From Yarrowia lipolytica (taxonomy: Eukaryota; Ascomycota; Dipodascomycetes; Dipodascales), in NCBI RefSeq assembly GCF_001761485.1, contig NC_090771.1, forward strand, positions 558,001-622,000: a DNA stretch of 64,000 nucleotides, read 5' to 3'. Shown one piece after another: positions 41,560 to 52,069 of the stretch. The notes below the pieces were generated by a model. It saw only the letters and a program-made list of their open reading frames with translations, made no database searches and was not told the DNA's origin. Made by a program: the position numbers and the translations under genes. The stretch's first letter is position 1, and the number at the start of each line of letters is the position of its first letter.

Positions 41560-42359
41560 ATGGTCAACCCTGCTATTTCCAACCTCGTCATCATGCTTGT
41601 CATGATGCAGGTGTCCAAGAAGGTGCCCTTTGAGGACCCCCAGGTGCTGATGGGCATCCGAATTCTCTACGTGGTGGCCCAGTTGCTGGTCCTGGGCCTG
41701 TACCTTTACACCCGGTCCATCATTACCAAGAAGAATGGTGAGTATGAGAGTAGAACCGACGGTGGTCGTGTTCCGTGACCCGAAGGACGCTACTACGTGG
41801 TTTGGTCAACAGATCAGCGCCACTGTCCATAGAGAGAGTTCACAGACAGGGCACATATGTCACAGCATATGTCACAGCTAATGTCCATGTCATCTTTTTC
41901 ACTGCTGTGATCTGCGCAAGTTACACCCAGCCTTCACCGTCTTTCAGTACTAACCCAGATCTCACCACCCTCAAATACGTCGAGCCTGCCAACGCTTTCG
42001 GCGGCCAGGAGGAGCCCAAGCTCGTGACCACCACCATCAAGGAGTACGATATCAAGCAGGTTAACTCTGCCATCCGAGGTGTCTTCACCGGTATCGCCAT
42101 GATGGGTTTCATGCACATCTACATGAAGTACACTAACCCTCTTCTGTTGCAGTCCATCATGCCCATCAAGTCCGCCATTGAGCAGAACATTGTCCAGATC
42201 CACGTCTTTGGCAAGCCCGCCATTGGCGATCTCAAGCGACCCTTCAAGGCCGCCTCCATGTTTGGTGGAGCCGGTATGGGCGGTGGCGACATCAAGACCG
42301 ACAAGAAGACCATTTCTGCCGCCGAGACTGCCGGTGCCGGAGGTGTTAAGGAGGAGTAA
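41560..42359 (+). CDS. PHO88: Pho88/Snd3, ER membrane protein-targeting factor, spliced
   Basis: Exons 41560-41737 and 41959-42359 encode 192 residues (S. cerevisiae Pho88 has 188). The donor is GTGAGT and the 221-bp intron ends TACTAACCCAG; the split codon is GAT (Asp60). Exon 1 gives MVNPAISNLVIMLVMMQVSK and the second hydrophobic segment ILYVVAQLLVLGLYLYTRSI. Exon 2 gives LTTLKYVEPANAF and IKEYDIKQVNSAIRGVFTGI followed by a third hydrophobic helix. The tail is glycine- and lysine-rich. Pho88, renamed Snd3, belongs to the SRP-independent SND route that brings membrane proteins to the ER; earlier work linked it to phosphate uptake. The exon junction is inferred from family alignment and consensus. 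Confidence 0.95.
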
Positions 42360-42896
42360 GCGTTATGAATAGTAATAGATTGTATACTGCACAAGCTTGG
42401 TGATTCTGAGCCTGGGCCATAGTCATAGGACTGCCTCAGATCTACACAATTGTAGACTAAATCCTTGAATAAATAATGAAATAAATTATGTCAATTGGGA
42501 TAAAACAACGATATCTCTCATCCCAGTGGGTCTATGGCAGCAGTACAGATGACGAGAGGGCCGATGGTTGCCTAGCCTTACCCATGGCTTGAGTCAGCGG
42601 ATATGGCGCTCGTTCAGTGATCAATGTACTTGTAGCAGATCGGGGTAAGTAGCAGTTAGCTCGTGTCGGATGCGTTGAAGAGTTGGAGCTGGGTACTCTA
42701 TCACAAGAGTGTACATACGGTATTGTACTCCAGTTTCTGTAGTTCACCCAAGATGAGTAGTCAGCAGTAGGCTTAGCAGTCGTATCCGTATGCCAGGAGT
42801 CGCATGCTTCCAAGCAAGTTTCCTATTATGTCTTGTAGACACGCGTCAGCTCCAGCTAATGCTGTCAAAACGGATAGCGCAATTGTATGGTCTCTC
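42360..42896. other. Convergent intergenic region PHO88-NSL1
   Basis: About 540 bp with the 3' flanks of both genes and nothing else recognisable. Confidence 0.6.
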
Positions 42897-43511
42897 TCAA
42901 AGCCCTCCGACAACCTCCTTCACCTTGCCGAGCTCCTCCAATCTCGTATGGGTTTCTGGAACAGCTCCTCTCAGGCGCTTAATTTCCAGCAATGACTGCC
43001 TCAGCGTCTCTCTGTCCTCCTCATTGAGCTCTTCGACAGGAGGCAGTTCCTCCAGCACCGCTTCCAATGTCACTCCTTCCTCAGTAGGTTGGCCAATGTC
43101 GGCGCAGTTGACTTCAGCCTGTTTGTATAGTTCAGAAATGACCTTGGGAACATTCTTGCGCATCTCGCTCAACCGCACAGTTGTCTCGTCAACCTCGGCG
43201 TACACCCGTCTCAGCTCCTCAGCTAAACCCATGTCAAACGGCTCAATGTGCTCGGTGGACTCACGCAGATGCGCGTCGATGGAGTTCACCCGTCCCATCT
43301 CCGCGCCGTCCACGACCAACGCGTGTCGCGACAGTTGCATGGTTTCTGTGACGAACTCCGACACAAGTTGTTTTACGCGCAGGATGAGCGGGTCGGTGGG
43401 GTCGTTTCCGGGCAAATGCAGCGACGTTTTCTGGTCCACGGCCGAGGAAAACTCGTCTCGGAGATATCGCGCGTCTTGGGCCGTCAAATGGAGCTTTTCT
43501 GGGGGTGGCAT
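42897..43511 (-). CDS. NSL1: Kinetochore Mis12/MIND complex subunit, Nsl1/Mis14-like
   Basis: The 204-residue protein carries the N-terminal Mis14 pattern: KLHLTAQDARYLRDEF, then DPTDPLILRVKQLVSEFVTE and HALVVDGAEM. Helical, acidic coiled-coil-prone sequence follows, including EELRRVYAEVDETTVRLSEM and EELNEEDRETLRQSLLEIKR. Nsl1/Mis14 is one of four MIND/Mis12 subunits that link CENP-C and Ndc80 at the kinetochore. Identification rests on this pattern and size; sequence conservation in the family is low, so it is good but not certain. ATG at 43511 is the first in frame. Confidence 0.72.
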   Translation of the reverse strand: MPPPEKLHLTAQDARYLRDEFSSAVDQKTSLHLPGNDPTDPLILRVKQLVSEFVTETMQLSRHALVVDGAEMGRVNSIDAHLRESTEHIEPFDMGLAEELRRVYAEVDETTVRLSEMRKNVPKVISELYKQAEVNCADIGQPTEEGVTLEAVLEELPPVEELNEEDRETLRQSLLEIKRLRGAVPETHTRLEELGKVKEVVGGL

Positions 43512-43741
43512 GGCGTGTAGTGTATTGGGTGCCGTGTGGTGATCTTGTGTGTAGTGGTGATGATCAAGTCAAACTGAAAATAGGAGGTTGTGATTTTGAT
43601 GCATGAACTTTACGACGTGAATGGAGGAGGAACAGAAATATTTCTGGGGGGTTTGGTCAGCGGGCGTTGTCCATTTTGGACTATTTATGTTGTGTTTTGG
43701 GTCTTTAGTAAACCGAATTAAAATAGAAATCGTATCAGCAG

Positions 43742-43982
43742 AGTATTAACAAATTATTGACAAAGTATTAACGAATTAATAGCAAATTATTAACAAATCA
43801 TTAACCAAGTATTAACAAATTATTGACAAATTATTAACGAATTAATAGCAAAAATTAACAAATTATCAACAAATTAACATTATTAACAAATTGTTAGCAA
43901 ATTATCAGCAAATTATTAACAAATTATCAACAAAACATTAACAAAACATTAACCAAGAATTCACAAATTATCAACAAAACAT
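43742..43982. repeat. AT-rich TTAACAAATTA array
   Basis: Units like ATTAACAAATT, ATTGACAAA and TTAATAGCAAA recur for 240 bp. A block beginning GTATTAACAAATTATTGACA is seen at 43743 and again about 66 bp later, showing higher-order duplication. The composition is strongly AT-rich and asymmetric (T-poor in places). Such sequence could be an origin or easily melted element; no function is shown. Confidence 0.75.
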
Positions 43983-44428
43983 AAAAAAACAAGCTCCCAA
44001 ATTGTGGGATTGACGGTGGACAAAGGGTAGAGAATCATCCGTCTCAGAGTATCTACTTGTATATATACAGTCAGTTCCACCAGTAATGGGCTTATTAGCC
44101 ACTCAAAACAGGTTTTGGGAACTTTGCTGTGATCATGTTTATTTTTCAAAATAAAAAATTATAATTTAATCAGAGAATTTTTAATAGATATATCTATGGC
44201 TCTGTTTAATGCCTAACAAGAGGCTCCAACAACGCGCCAAAGAAACACGTCCGAAACCAACCAAAACGTGCCAAAGAAACACCGCAACATGTCCGAAATC
44301 CGACGACCGACAAGGTTGATATCGAGCGATATCCGAGCTCTTTTGAGCCCCGTCGCAGAGCCAAAATTCACGCTCATCTCGATCTACAGAGGAGATGGTC
44401 AAGATCAAGATCAACGGAAGAGAGTGAA

Positions 44429-44498
44429 ACACCCGGAGACACCCGGAGACACCCAGAGACACCCAGAGACACCCGGAGACACCCGGAGACACCCGGAG
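44429..44498. repeat. 10-bp minisatellite (ACACCCGGAG), seven copies
   Basis: Seven tandem copies, two with an A for G change, lie 310-380 bp upstream of IQG1. Confidence 0.92.
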
Positions 44499-44531
44499 AT
44501 ACCTACAAACACCCGGATTCTCGTCTTCTCC

Positions 44532-44541
44532 GTCACGTGAC
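44532..44541. promoter_or_regulatory. GTCACGTGAC palindrome upstream of IQG1
   Basis: The perfect 10-mer is 270 bp before the IQG1 ATG. It is followed by CACCC, as is the copy at 57200. Confidence 0.5.
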
Positions 44542-44810
44542 CACCCAGCCTCGCTCGCTATTTACGTCCTGGTTCTCGTGACCATGCACGGTTGTTATTA
44601 TTATCTTCATTTGGGGTGCAACTTTATTGCCCTCGCTACAGTCTGTTTGGACGTTGCCGTTTCGGGAAAGTAGGTTGTGATAATAGGAGAGGTGCATGTT
44701 TACCAAAAAACAAGCGGTCAAGGTTTGCAACATCTCCATCTACGGAACCGACACAACTACCACCCGCTCGACGACCGCGTTAATTAGCCAATTCAGTACA
44801 CATCTCAGCC

Positions 44811-47800
44811 ATGGTCAAAAAGGGAGTGGCAAGCCGCTACTTGGAGACGCTGGGGGGGGCCGAGGCGCCTCCACAACCGCTACGACCGCGGTCCAACGCC
44901 CGAATCAACTCGGGCACGCTGAGGAACCAAAAGATTCTAAAGTCGTCGTCGACCAGCCATTTCCGCAACCTCGCCAACAACGACATTGAAAACCTGCGTC
45001 TGCCGGGCGTGACGGTGGACCAGGAAGACGTGATTGGTCTGCAGGGCCGGGTACGGTTGATGAAGCTGGAGGACGAGAAACACAACTGGATGGACATGCA
45101 GCGAAAAAACCTGGCTGCCTATGAGTATTTGTGCTATGTGGGGGCGTGCAAAGAGTGAGTTATGGGCAAAGTCCAAGTCGCATGAGCGAAGCGAATGTGA
45201 CTGAAGTAAGTGGGATGGTGGAGTGGGTTTGGAGGGGGGAGCGAATTTGAGCGCATCTGATGGAGTGACAGTGAACCAGTCGCTCGTGGCTAGATCCCTT
45301 ACAGGTGGACGTATATTTGATGTCAATCGACAGAGACATGGATAAACCACACCGTTTTTGCCCCTCCAGTGCCCCAAATCCACCTGATAACAATTCCAAT
45401 CTGTCTGTTCCTTCTGTTACTTCTGACCTTCCTAACATCACCACTCCCGTGGAACTTGTACTAACTCAGATGGATTGAAGAAGTCACCCAGATGACTCTT
45501 CCTCCCGTTGTCCAACTCGAAGACTACCTTCGTAACGGTATTGCGCTCGCCAAAGTGACCCAGGCTGTCGCTCCACACCTTGTCAAACGAATCTACGAGG
45601 GACCCGGCCTTCAATTTCGACACTCGGAAAACATCAACTACTTTTTCGCCCTGGTTTCCGAGCTCGGCATGCCCGATCTCTTCACTTTCGAACTCACCGA
45701 TCTCTACGAGAAAAAGAACATCCCTCGAGTCATCTACACAATTCACGCCATTGCCTACGCCCTCTACGTCGAGGGTGTGGCTCCTCCCATGAGCAACCTC
45801 GTGGGTAAGCTGGAGTTCTCAGACGAAGAGCTCGCCCGAACACAACGTGGCCTCGACAATCTCGGTGTCCGCATGCCCAATTTCTCGTCCATGAACAAGG
45901 AGCTCGGCATGGAGGAACAGACTCCCGAGCCGGAGCACGTGGAACCCGAGGAGAGCGAGGAGGAAATCATGGTCCGAGAATTGTGCGAGGCCAACGACAA
46001 TATTGAGGAACTACAGTCTCTGTGCTTTGGTTACCTCGCCAGAAGGGAGTTCAACGATACCAAAAGACAGCTCAAGGAGGCTGAACAGTCCATTATTGCT
46101 CTCCAATCTCTGATCAGAGCTCTGGGACCCCGACAAACCTTTGTGGTTCAACAGGGAGCGGTCTCAAGATCTTCCTCCGACGTCACTAAGGTCCAGGCTC
46201 TTCTGAGAGGTTATTTGTCGAGAAAGCAGTTCCAAAAGACACTCGATCGACTCTCCTTTGCCGAGTCTCAGATTGTCACCCTTCAGTCTGTTGCTAGGGG
46301 CAACAAGGTGCGTGCAGGCGTCGTTCGACAGACGTCGTCACGTGATTTGGGCGACGTGACCACTCTTCAATCTATCATTCGAGGTTCTGTTGTCAGAAGA
46401 GCTATTTTGAAGACCAAGGCTGAGTTGGGCAACTGTTGTGACGCTATTTCTGAGCTTCAGGCGATTTCCAGAGGAAATTCGGTTCGAGAGGAGCTTGACA
46501 ACATCGCTCGAGCTCTACAATCCGAGTCCCATGCAATCACAACCCTCCAGAGCGTCATTAGAGGCTCTCAAGTCCGGTCTTCCACCATTTCCACCTCCAA
46601 TCACATGCTGGACATGTCTTCTGGAGTGATTGAATTGCAGTCGTTGATCAGAGGATGGATGGTGAGACAGGAGGTCGGTGCCAAGAGGGCTGCTTTGAGA
46701 GCTATCTCTGAGGACGTTTGCGAGCTGCAGTGCGCTGCTCGAGGAGGATTGGTCCGAAACGTAATCAACGAGAAGATGGCTGTGTTGAACGGTCAACATG
46801 GAGCTGTTCTGACTCTCCAGAGCGCGGTACGTGCTGGAATTGTTCGAAACCAGCTTGCTCGGTTCCATGAGCGGCTGGATAGAGCTTCTTCTTCCGTCAC
46901 CAAGCTGCAGACGGTCATTTGGGGTGTTCTTGCCCGTTTCGATTACTCTCTCATGATCGAAGAGTTCCTTGACGAGGAGCCCAGTATCATTATGCTGCAG
47001 GCCGCATGTCGAGCAGCACTTGTTCGAACCAAACACAATGATCGAATGGCTCATTTCCACCGAAACATGGACAAGGTGATCAAGATCCAGTCGTACTTGC
47101 GAGCCCGAACCCAGGGAGATGCCTACAAGTCGCTGGTTTCTTCTCCAGACCCTCCTCTGTCGACTGTCAAGAAGTTTGTGCATCTTCTAAACGACTCTGA
47201 CTTTGATTTCGAGGAGGAAGTGACTTTAGAGAAGCAGCGAAAGCAGGTGTCCGACGAGGTACATAAGAATGAGCAGCTGGAGCAGTTCATTCAGAACCTG
47301 GACGTTAAGATTGCACTGCTTGTGAAGAACAAGATCACCTTGGATGAGCTCATTCGAACTCGAAATAAGGGTGTTGCGGTTCCTCAGATTGACAATGGCG
47401 ACGTTTTCAACCTCAAGGCACTCAACAAAACCTCAAGGCACCGTCTTGAGCTCTACCAGGGTTTCTTTTACCTTCTTCAGACACGGCCAACTTACTTGAC
47501 CCGGTTGTTTGGTCGAATCTCCTCCACTCCAGAAAAGGACATGAAGAACGTGGAGACGCTGACCATGAACATTTTTGCACATGCTCAGAGACGCCGAGAA
47601 GAGTTTTTTCTGTTGAAGCTGATTTCGCGATCGGCGGCAGCTCACATTTCCACGTTGGACGCGTCCAAGAACATGGTCCGAGACAAGCACATGTGGCAGC
47701 GTCTGTTTGCGGCACTCAACCGAGGAGCTGCTCCCAAGAAGCTGCTCAAGTCTCTTCTCGGCCCTCACGTAAGCACCGTTGTTGACCAGCACATGCTGGA

Positions 47801-49568
47801 CCTCGAGAGCGACCCCATTGCCATCTACCGATCTTTGATCAACCAGGAGGAGCTAGCCAGTGGCCGAACTTCTGCACGTGACCCCAACCTACCTGTAGAT
47901 GAGGCTATCCAGGACCCCGAGACTCGACAGACGTTCATTGCCAACCTGCAGCGTCTTCGAGAGCTCACCTCCGAGTTTTTGCATACCATCGAATCATCTG
48001 TTCTTCAACTGCCCTACCATGTGCGATACGTTGCCCGAGAGTGTTACCGATCTGTGCAGAAGACGTTCCCCCACGAGTCTGAGGATCGCCACCTGGCCGT
48101 GATTGGAGTCGTTCTTGTCTCTCTGTTTGTCATTCCTCCCATTGTTGCTCCTGACGACTATGGAGTGTGTGAGTCTGCCATTGGACCTGCTCAGCGACGA
48201 AACCTCGGCGAGGTGGCCAAGATGCTGGCCCAGATTGCGTCTCTTCGGCTTTTCTCACGGGAGAACGTCTACCTCCAGCCTCTCAACGATTACATCAAGC
48301 AGACCCAGCCTCGAGTTCGGGCCATGCTCAAACTTGTTGTTGACGTCTGTGACCCGGAGCAGTACTATGAGACTTCCACGACTGACGATGTGACGGCCAC
48401 CAAGCGTCCTACTTTGTTCCTGCGAACCAACGACATTTTTGTCATTCACAATCTCATCTGCAGAGAAATCGAGACCGTGGCTCCTGATGCCAAGGATCCT
48501 CTTCGAGAGGTGGTCACCGATATGGGAGCTCTGCCGTCTTCAGCTACCGAGGTGCTCAACATGGCTCGATTCACCGAAGTCAAGCTGGATCTGAACCCCA
48601 TTTTCGCCAAGGGAGACGACTCTGAATCGGCCTACAATACCATGCTGGTCGAAACGAAACGGTACCTGTTGTACGTGATTCGAGTCCAGACCGGTGCCTC
48701 TCTTCTGGATATTCTGCTGGCTCCTGTCAACCAGTCTCATGAGGACAAATACAGAGCCATTCTGACCGAGGAGGCTATTGAGAGACGAAAGCGGGAATCT
48801 GAAGAGCAGATGACCAAGAGCACATCTTCGTCGCAGTCGTCGCGGTCGCTCCACCGACTCTGTAACTCGCCCTCGGAGCACCAGTTCTCCCAGATGACCT
48901 ACAGAGACCTCAAGCTGCTGTCTCTGGAGAAGGTGATTGAGCTGGAGACTCTTGGGAAGATTTCCCGAGCCAACAACTACCAGGAGATTGTCAACTCCAT
49001 TGCGCAGGATATCAAGACGAAGAAGAACCGACGTCTTGCTCGACATGCGGAGCTGGATTCTATTGCTCTAACTCTCCAGGGCCTGTCGGAGAAGGAAGCC
49101 TACCTGCAGTTGCAGCTCAAGAACTACAATGACTACATCGAGCAGGCCATGGCGACTCTTCAGACCAAGAAGGGCAAGCGAAAGGGTCTTGTTCTGCCCT
49201 TTACCAAGCAGTACTTCCATCAGAGAGAGCTGCAAAAGTCTGGCAAGGTGCCCAAGTTTGGCTCTTTTGTCTACTCTGCTCAGGCTCTGATGCAGAAGGG
49301 AATTCTTGTGGAGCTCAACGGATACCAGGACAAGGCCCAGGACAAGGTCATGTTCACCTTTTCGTCCGACGAGGTTGGAGTTTTTACAGTGGAGGCTGCC
49401 TACGGCGGCATTGCTCTTCCTGGAGCCACCACCACTCTGACTCTCGACGATCTGCTGTCACAGCAGTACAACAACCAGCAGCTGGTCAACCTGTTTGACG
49501 ACATGGTCAAGATGAACACCAACTTGCTGCTTCATTTCATTTTCAGAAAGTTTTACCGCGACAACTAG
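44811..49568 (+). CDS. IQG1: IQGAP scaffold protein Iqg1, spliced
   Basis: Exons 44811-45154 and 45470-49568 encode 1480 residues (S. cerevisiae Iqg1 has 1495). The donor is GTGAGT and the 315-bp intron ends TACTAACTCAG; the split codon is GAA (Glu115), inside the CH domain (about 104-213: YEYLCYVGACKE then WIEEVTQM and LEDYLRNGIALAKVTQ). Residues 294-667 hold thirteen IQ-like repeats of the form LQSxxRGxxVR, only the last with a classic IQ. A coiled stretch, the RasGAP-related domain (about 800-1150, MWQRLFAALNRG, VARECYRSVQKTFP) and the RGCT domain (about 1260-1440, GKVPKFGSFVYSAQALMQKGI) follow. Iqg1 organises actin and myosin at the cytokinetic ring. No defects are seen. Confidence 0.95.
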
Positions 49569-52069
49569 ACCTCGCACGACACGGCGGGAAGCGCCTTTTA
49601 CATATCACCATACCCTTAATGTTATTGTTACAAGTACCGAGATTGGATGTAGATATGACCATCGAGGGGCGAATGGGGTCAGGTAGAAATCGTTTGCTTG
49701 GTCTTAGTTGTTTCCGTTCAGTATCAGGCAGGAGCGAGGGAAGTCCAAGAAGGTCCACACAGACCAGAGATGTTGCGGGTTACATGACTGTCTTGGAAAG
49801 TATTTTGACAGACAGAAAAGTTCACGTGTTCCCTTTGGGCTCATGTAGGTAGATTGACCGGCAGTTCTCTTCTCCAGTAAGGCTGCTCGTACCATCTCTA
49901 GCACCTGTCAGGTTCAACGTACGATGCCCGGATTGACACGGCACTTGAAAGGAGCATTGATGGGACTCAGGTAAACAGGAAAAGTTGGGATTCCAGATAT
50001 ATCAGAGGTTTTTGTCATTTCTATCAACTCCACTTTGGTCTATGAGCTCTATATTCCATTCTAACCTCATTGCAAGATCCAAAACAGCAACATGTCTATA
50101 TACATACTGTACATATGGTGGAGTATCTTCAATAGTCGAAATTCGTCTTGTTCGTCCTGCTTGTCAATTTGTCGATTTGTTTCTACACCAGTGGCCAAGT
50201 CTTTCGATGCTGGTTGCTCCTAAATCACATCCTGTCAATGTCCTTGATCAACGCTCGCACCAGCAGAGATTGGCCTCTTCTAAACACTCTGAAACCGACT
50301 GAATCCGATTGAATGGTTCGAAACCAATAACAGTTTCCCGATTCTCTCACAGGTAACTTGCAATTTCGTTGGCCACGTGATCTGACTGTCGCCATTCAGC
50401 CCTTCTCTTCAGCATAGACATGCCGGTGGTGACAAAGCGCTCCAACTTGAGGAGACGTTGATTCGGAGTCCGCCACTCGGTTGCCAAATGACCATGTCTC
50501 ACTCTGCCAAACTCCGATTTCTCCGACACATTCCTTATCTACCGCATCCGTTCACCAGCCGACTACAACTGCCGTTCACGAATACAAAGAAGACCACAAT
50601 GGCCTGATGCCGGTGTCCACCACAATTGCGCCATATATCCATCAAGGCGTCAGACAGCAGAGATTTCTATTAATATCTGCCCCACTTGAACGTCGACACG
50701 AAGTAGCTGGATCGTTGCTTTTTCCGTTGCTTTTGTAGCTACATTGTGTGGCCATCGTTGCAGGTACGGCTTAGATCTAGCTGTGGATAAATCCCTCAGC
50801 TGGTTTGGCAGCTGACCAGAAGCATACAAGTTGTACGATAACTACTGATATCGGTAGGAGCACTTTACTGTACGTGAGAGACACGTCCACATCTATCTTG
50901 TGGACCACCATCTATCTCACAGACCACCATCTATCTCACAGACCACCAACGATCTACTATCGAACGCACATGACGGTGTCGAAATACTCAAGATGGCTCC
51001 GAATCAACCGCTGAAAAGCCCAATCGTATTCTCCAGATGCCACCATTCCATTATCGCCTCCATTTCCGCAAATCTCTTCCTGGATCCACCTCTGTTCACT
51101 GTTGGCTCAAAGTTGGTTGACTCATCCCAATCTGCACAAGAATCCGCAATATGAAAATCCCATGATGTCATACCCCGCTACCCCTCCGTGAGTTCGGCTT
51201 TTGCCCTCTTTCCGCCTGCATTTCTTTTTTCTTTTTCCCCGAATCGACGCCCAGATTGCTCGGTATTTTCTTTTGGCAGCCTTGTATGTGTCTATGTGTG
51301 GCGCAGTGCTGGAAGAATTGTGGCTCAGTCGAGGCTCACCTGTTGATTACCGAAATGCTATTTGCGCGCCGCAGGACCTCGGCTTTTGACCAGAGAAGCA
51401 GAGATGGAGACCGACAGGTTCGAGGCGGTCTACGAAAAATCAGGCCGTTTTTAATCCATTTTACTAATTTTCTCAAAGTCATGAGTCATGAGTCCAATTT
51501 TTTTTCTGTTTTTCTGCTAGTTTTCTATTCCCGAATTTATTAATTTTCAAATTTCCTAATTTCCTAATTTCTCAATTTATTATTTTCTTCAATTTCAGTA
51601 ATTTTTAAATTCTACCCCGAATAAAACACCCAATCCAAACCATTAACTCTCGCTAAAATGCCACTAAAAACTCATCGCATCTCATCGCCGCCAAAAGTTG
51701 CGCAAACATCTATTTCAGGAAAGTGGCCCAGGCTATGTTTGCGAGTGGATCGCGTAAATGCCCCCATTTGATAAAGAGGCAGGATTAGCCGAACAATTGA
51801 CATGGGTGCATATACTCGCATATTTTATGCACACACTGCATATTTCGGGAAATATTTCACGATAAGCGGACCGGCGAAAAACGGCGAAAAATAAAATAGT
51901 AAATAAATAAAAACAAAATGACGGAAAAACAAACAAAAAACAACGGGTTACCCAGAAACCAATTCAGGAGAATAAATAATGCAATTATGCTAGAATAAAT
52001 ATAAATATCACGTGACAGAAGGGTCACATTTTGGGTGCTGTAACAGCCCCCCCCTTCATGGACGCAAAA
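49569..52069. other. 2.5-kb convergent gap IQG1 - zinc-cluster gene
   Basis: No gene is supported, although both flanking genes end here. An ACCACCATCTATCTCACAG unit is repeated nearly three times at about 50899-50952. CACGTG occurs at 49824, 50375 and 52011. Confidence 0.5.
50899..50952. repeat. 19-bp tandem repeat (ACCACCATCTATCTCACAG)
   Basis: Two full copies and a diverged third copy. Confidence 0.75.

Larger units (their letters stand above)
43512..44810. other. Divergent region NSL1-IQG1
   Basis: The region shows no gene. It contains a 240-bp AT-rich higher-order repeat (43742-43982), a 10-bp minisatellite (44429-44498) and the GTCACGTGAC palindrome at 44532-44541. Confidence 0.6.
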
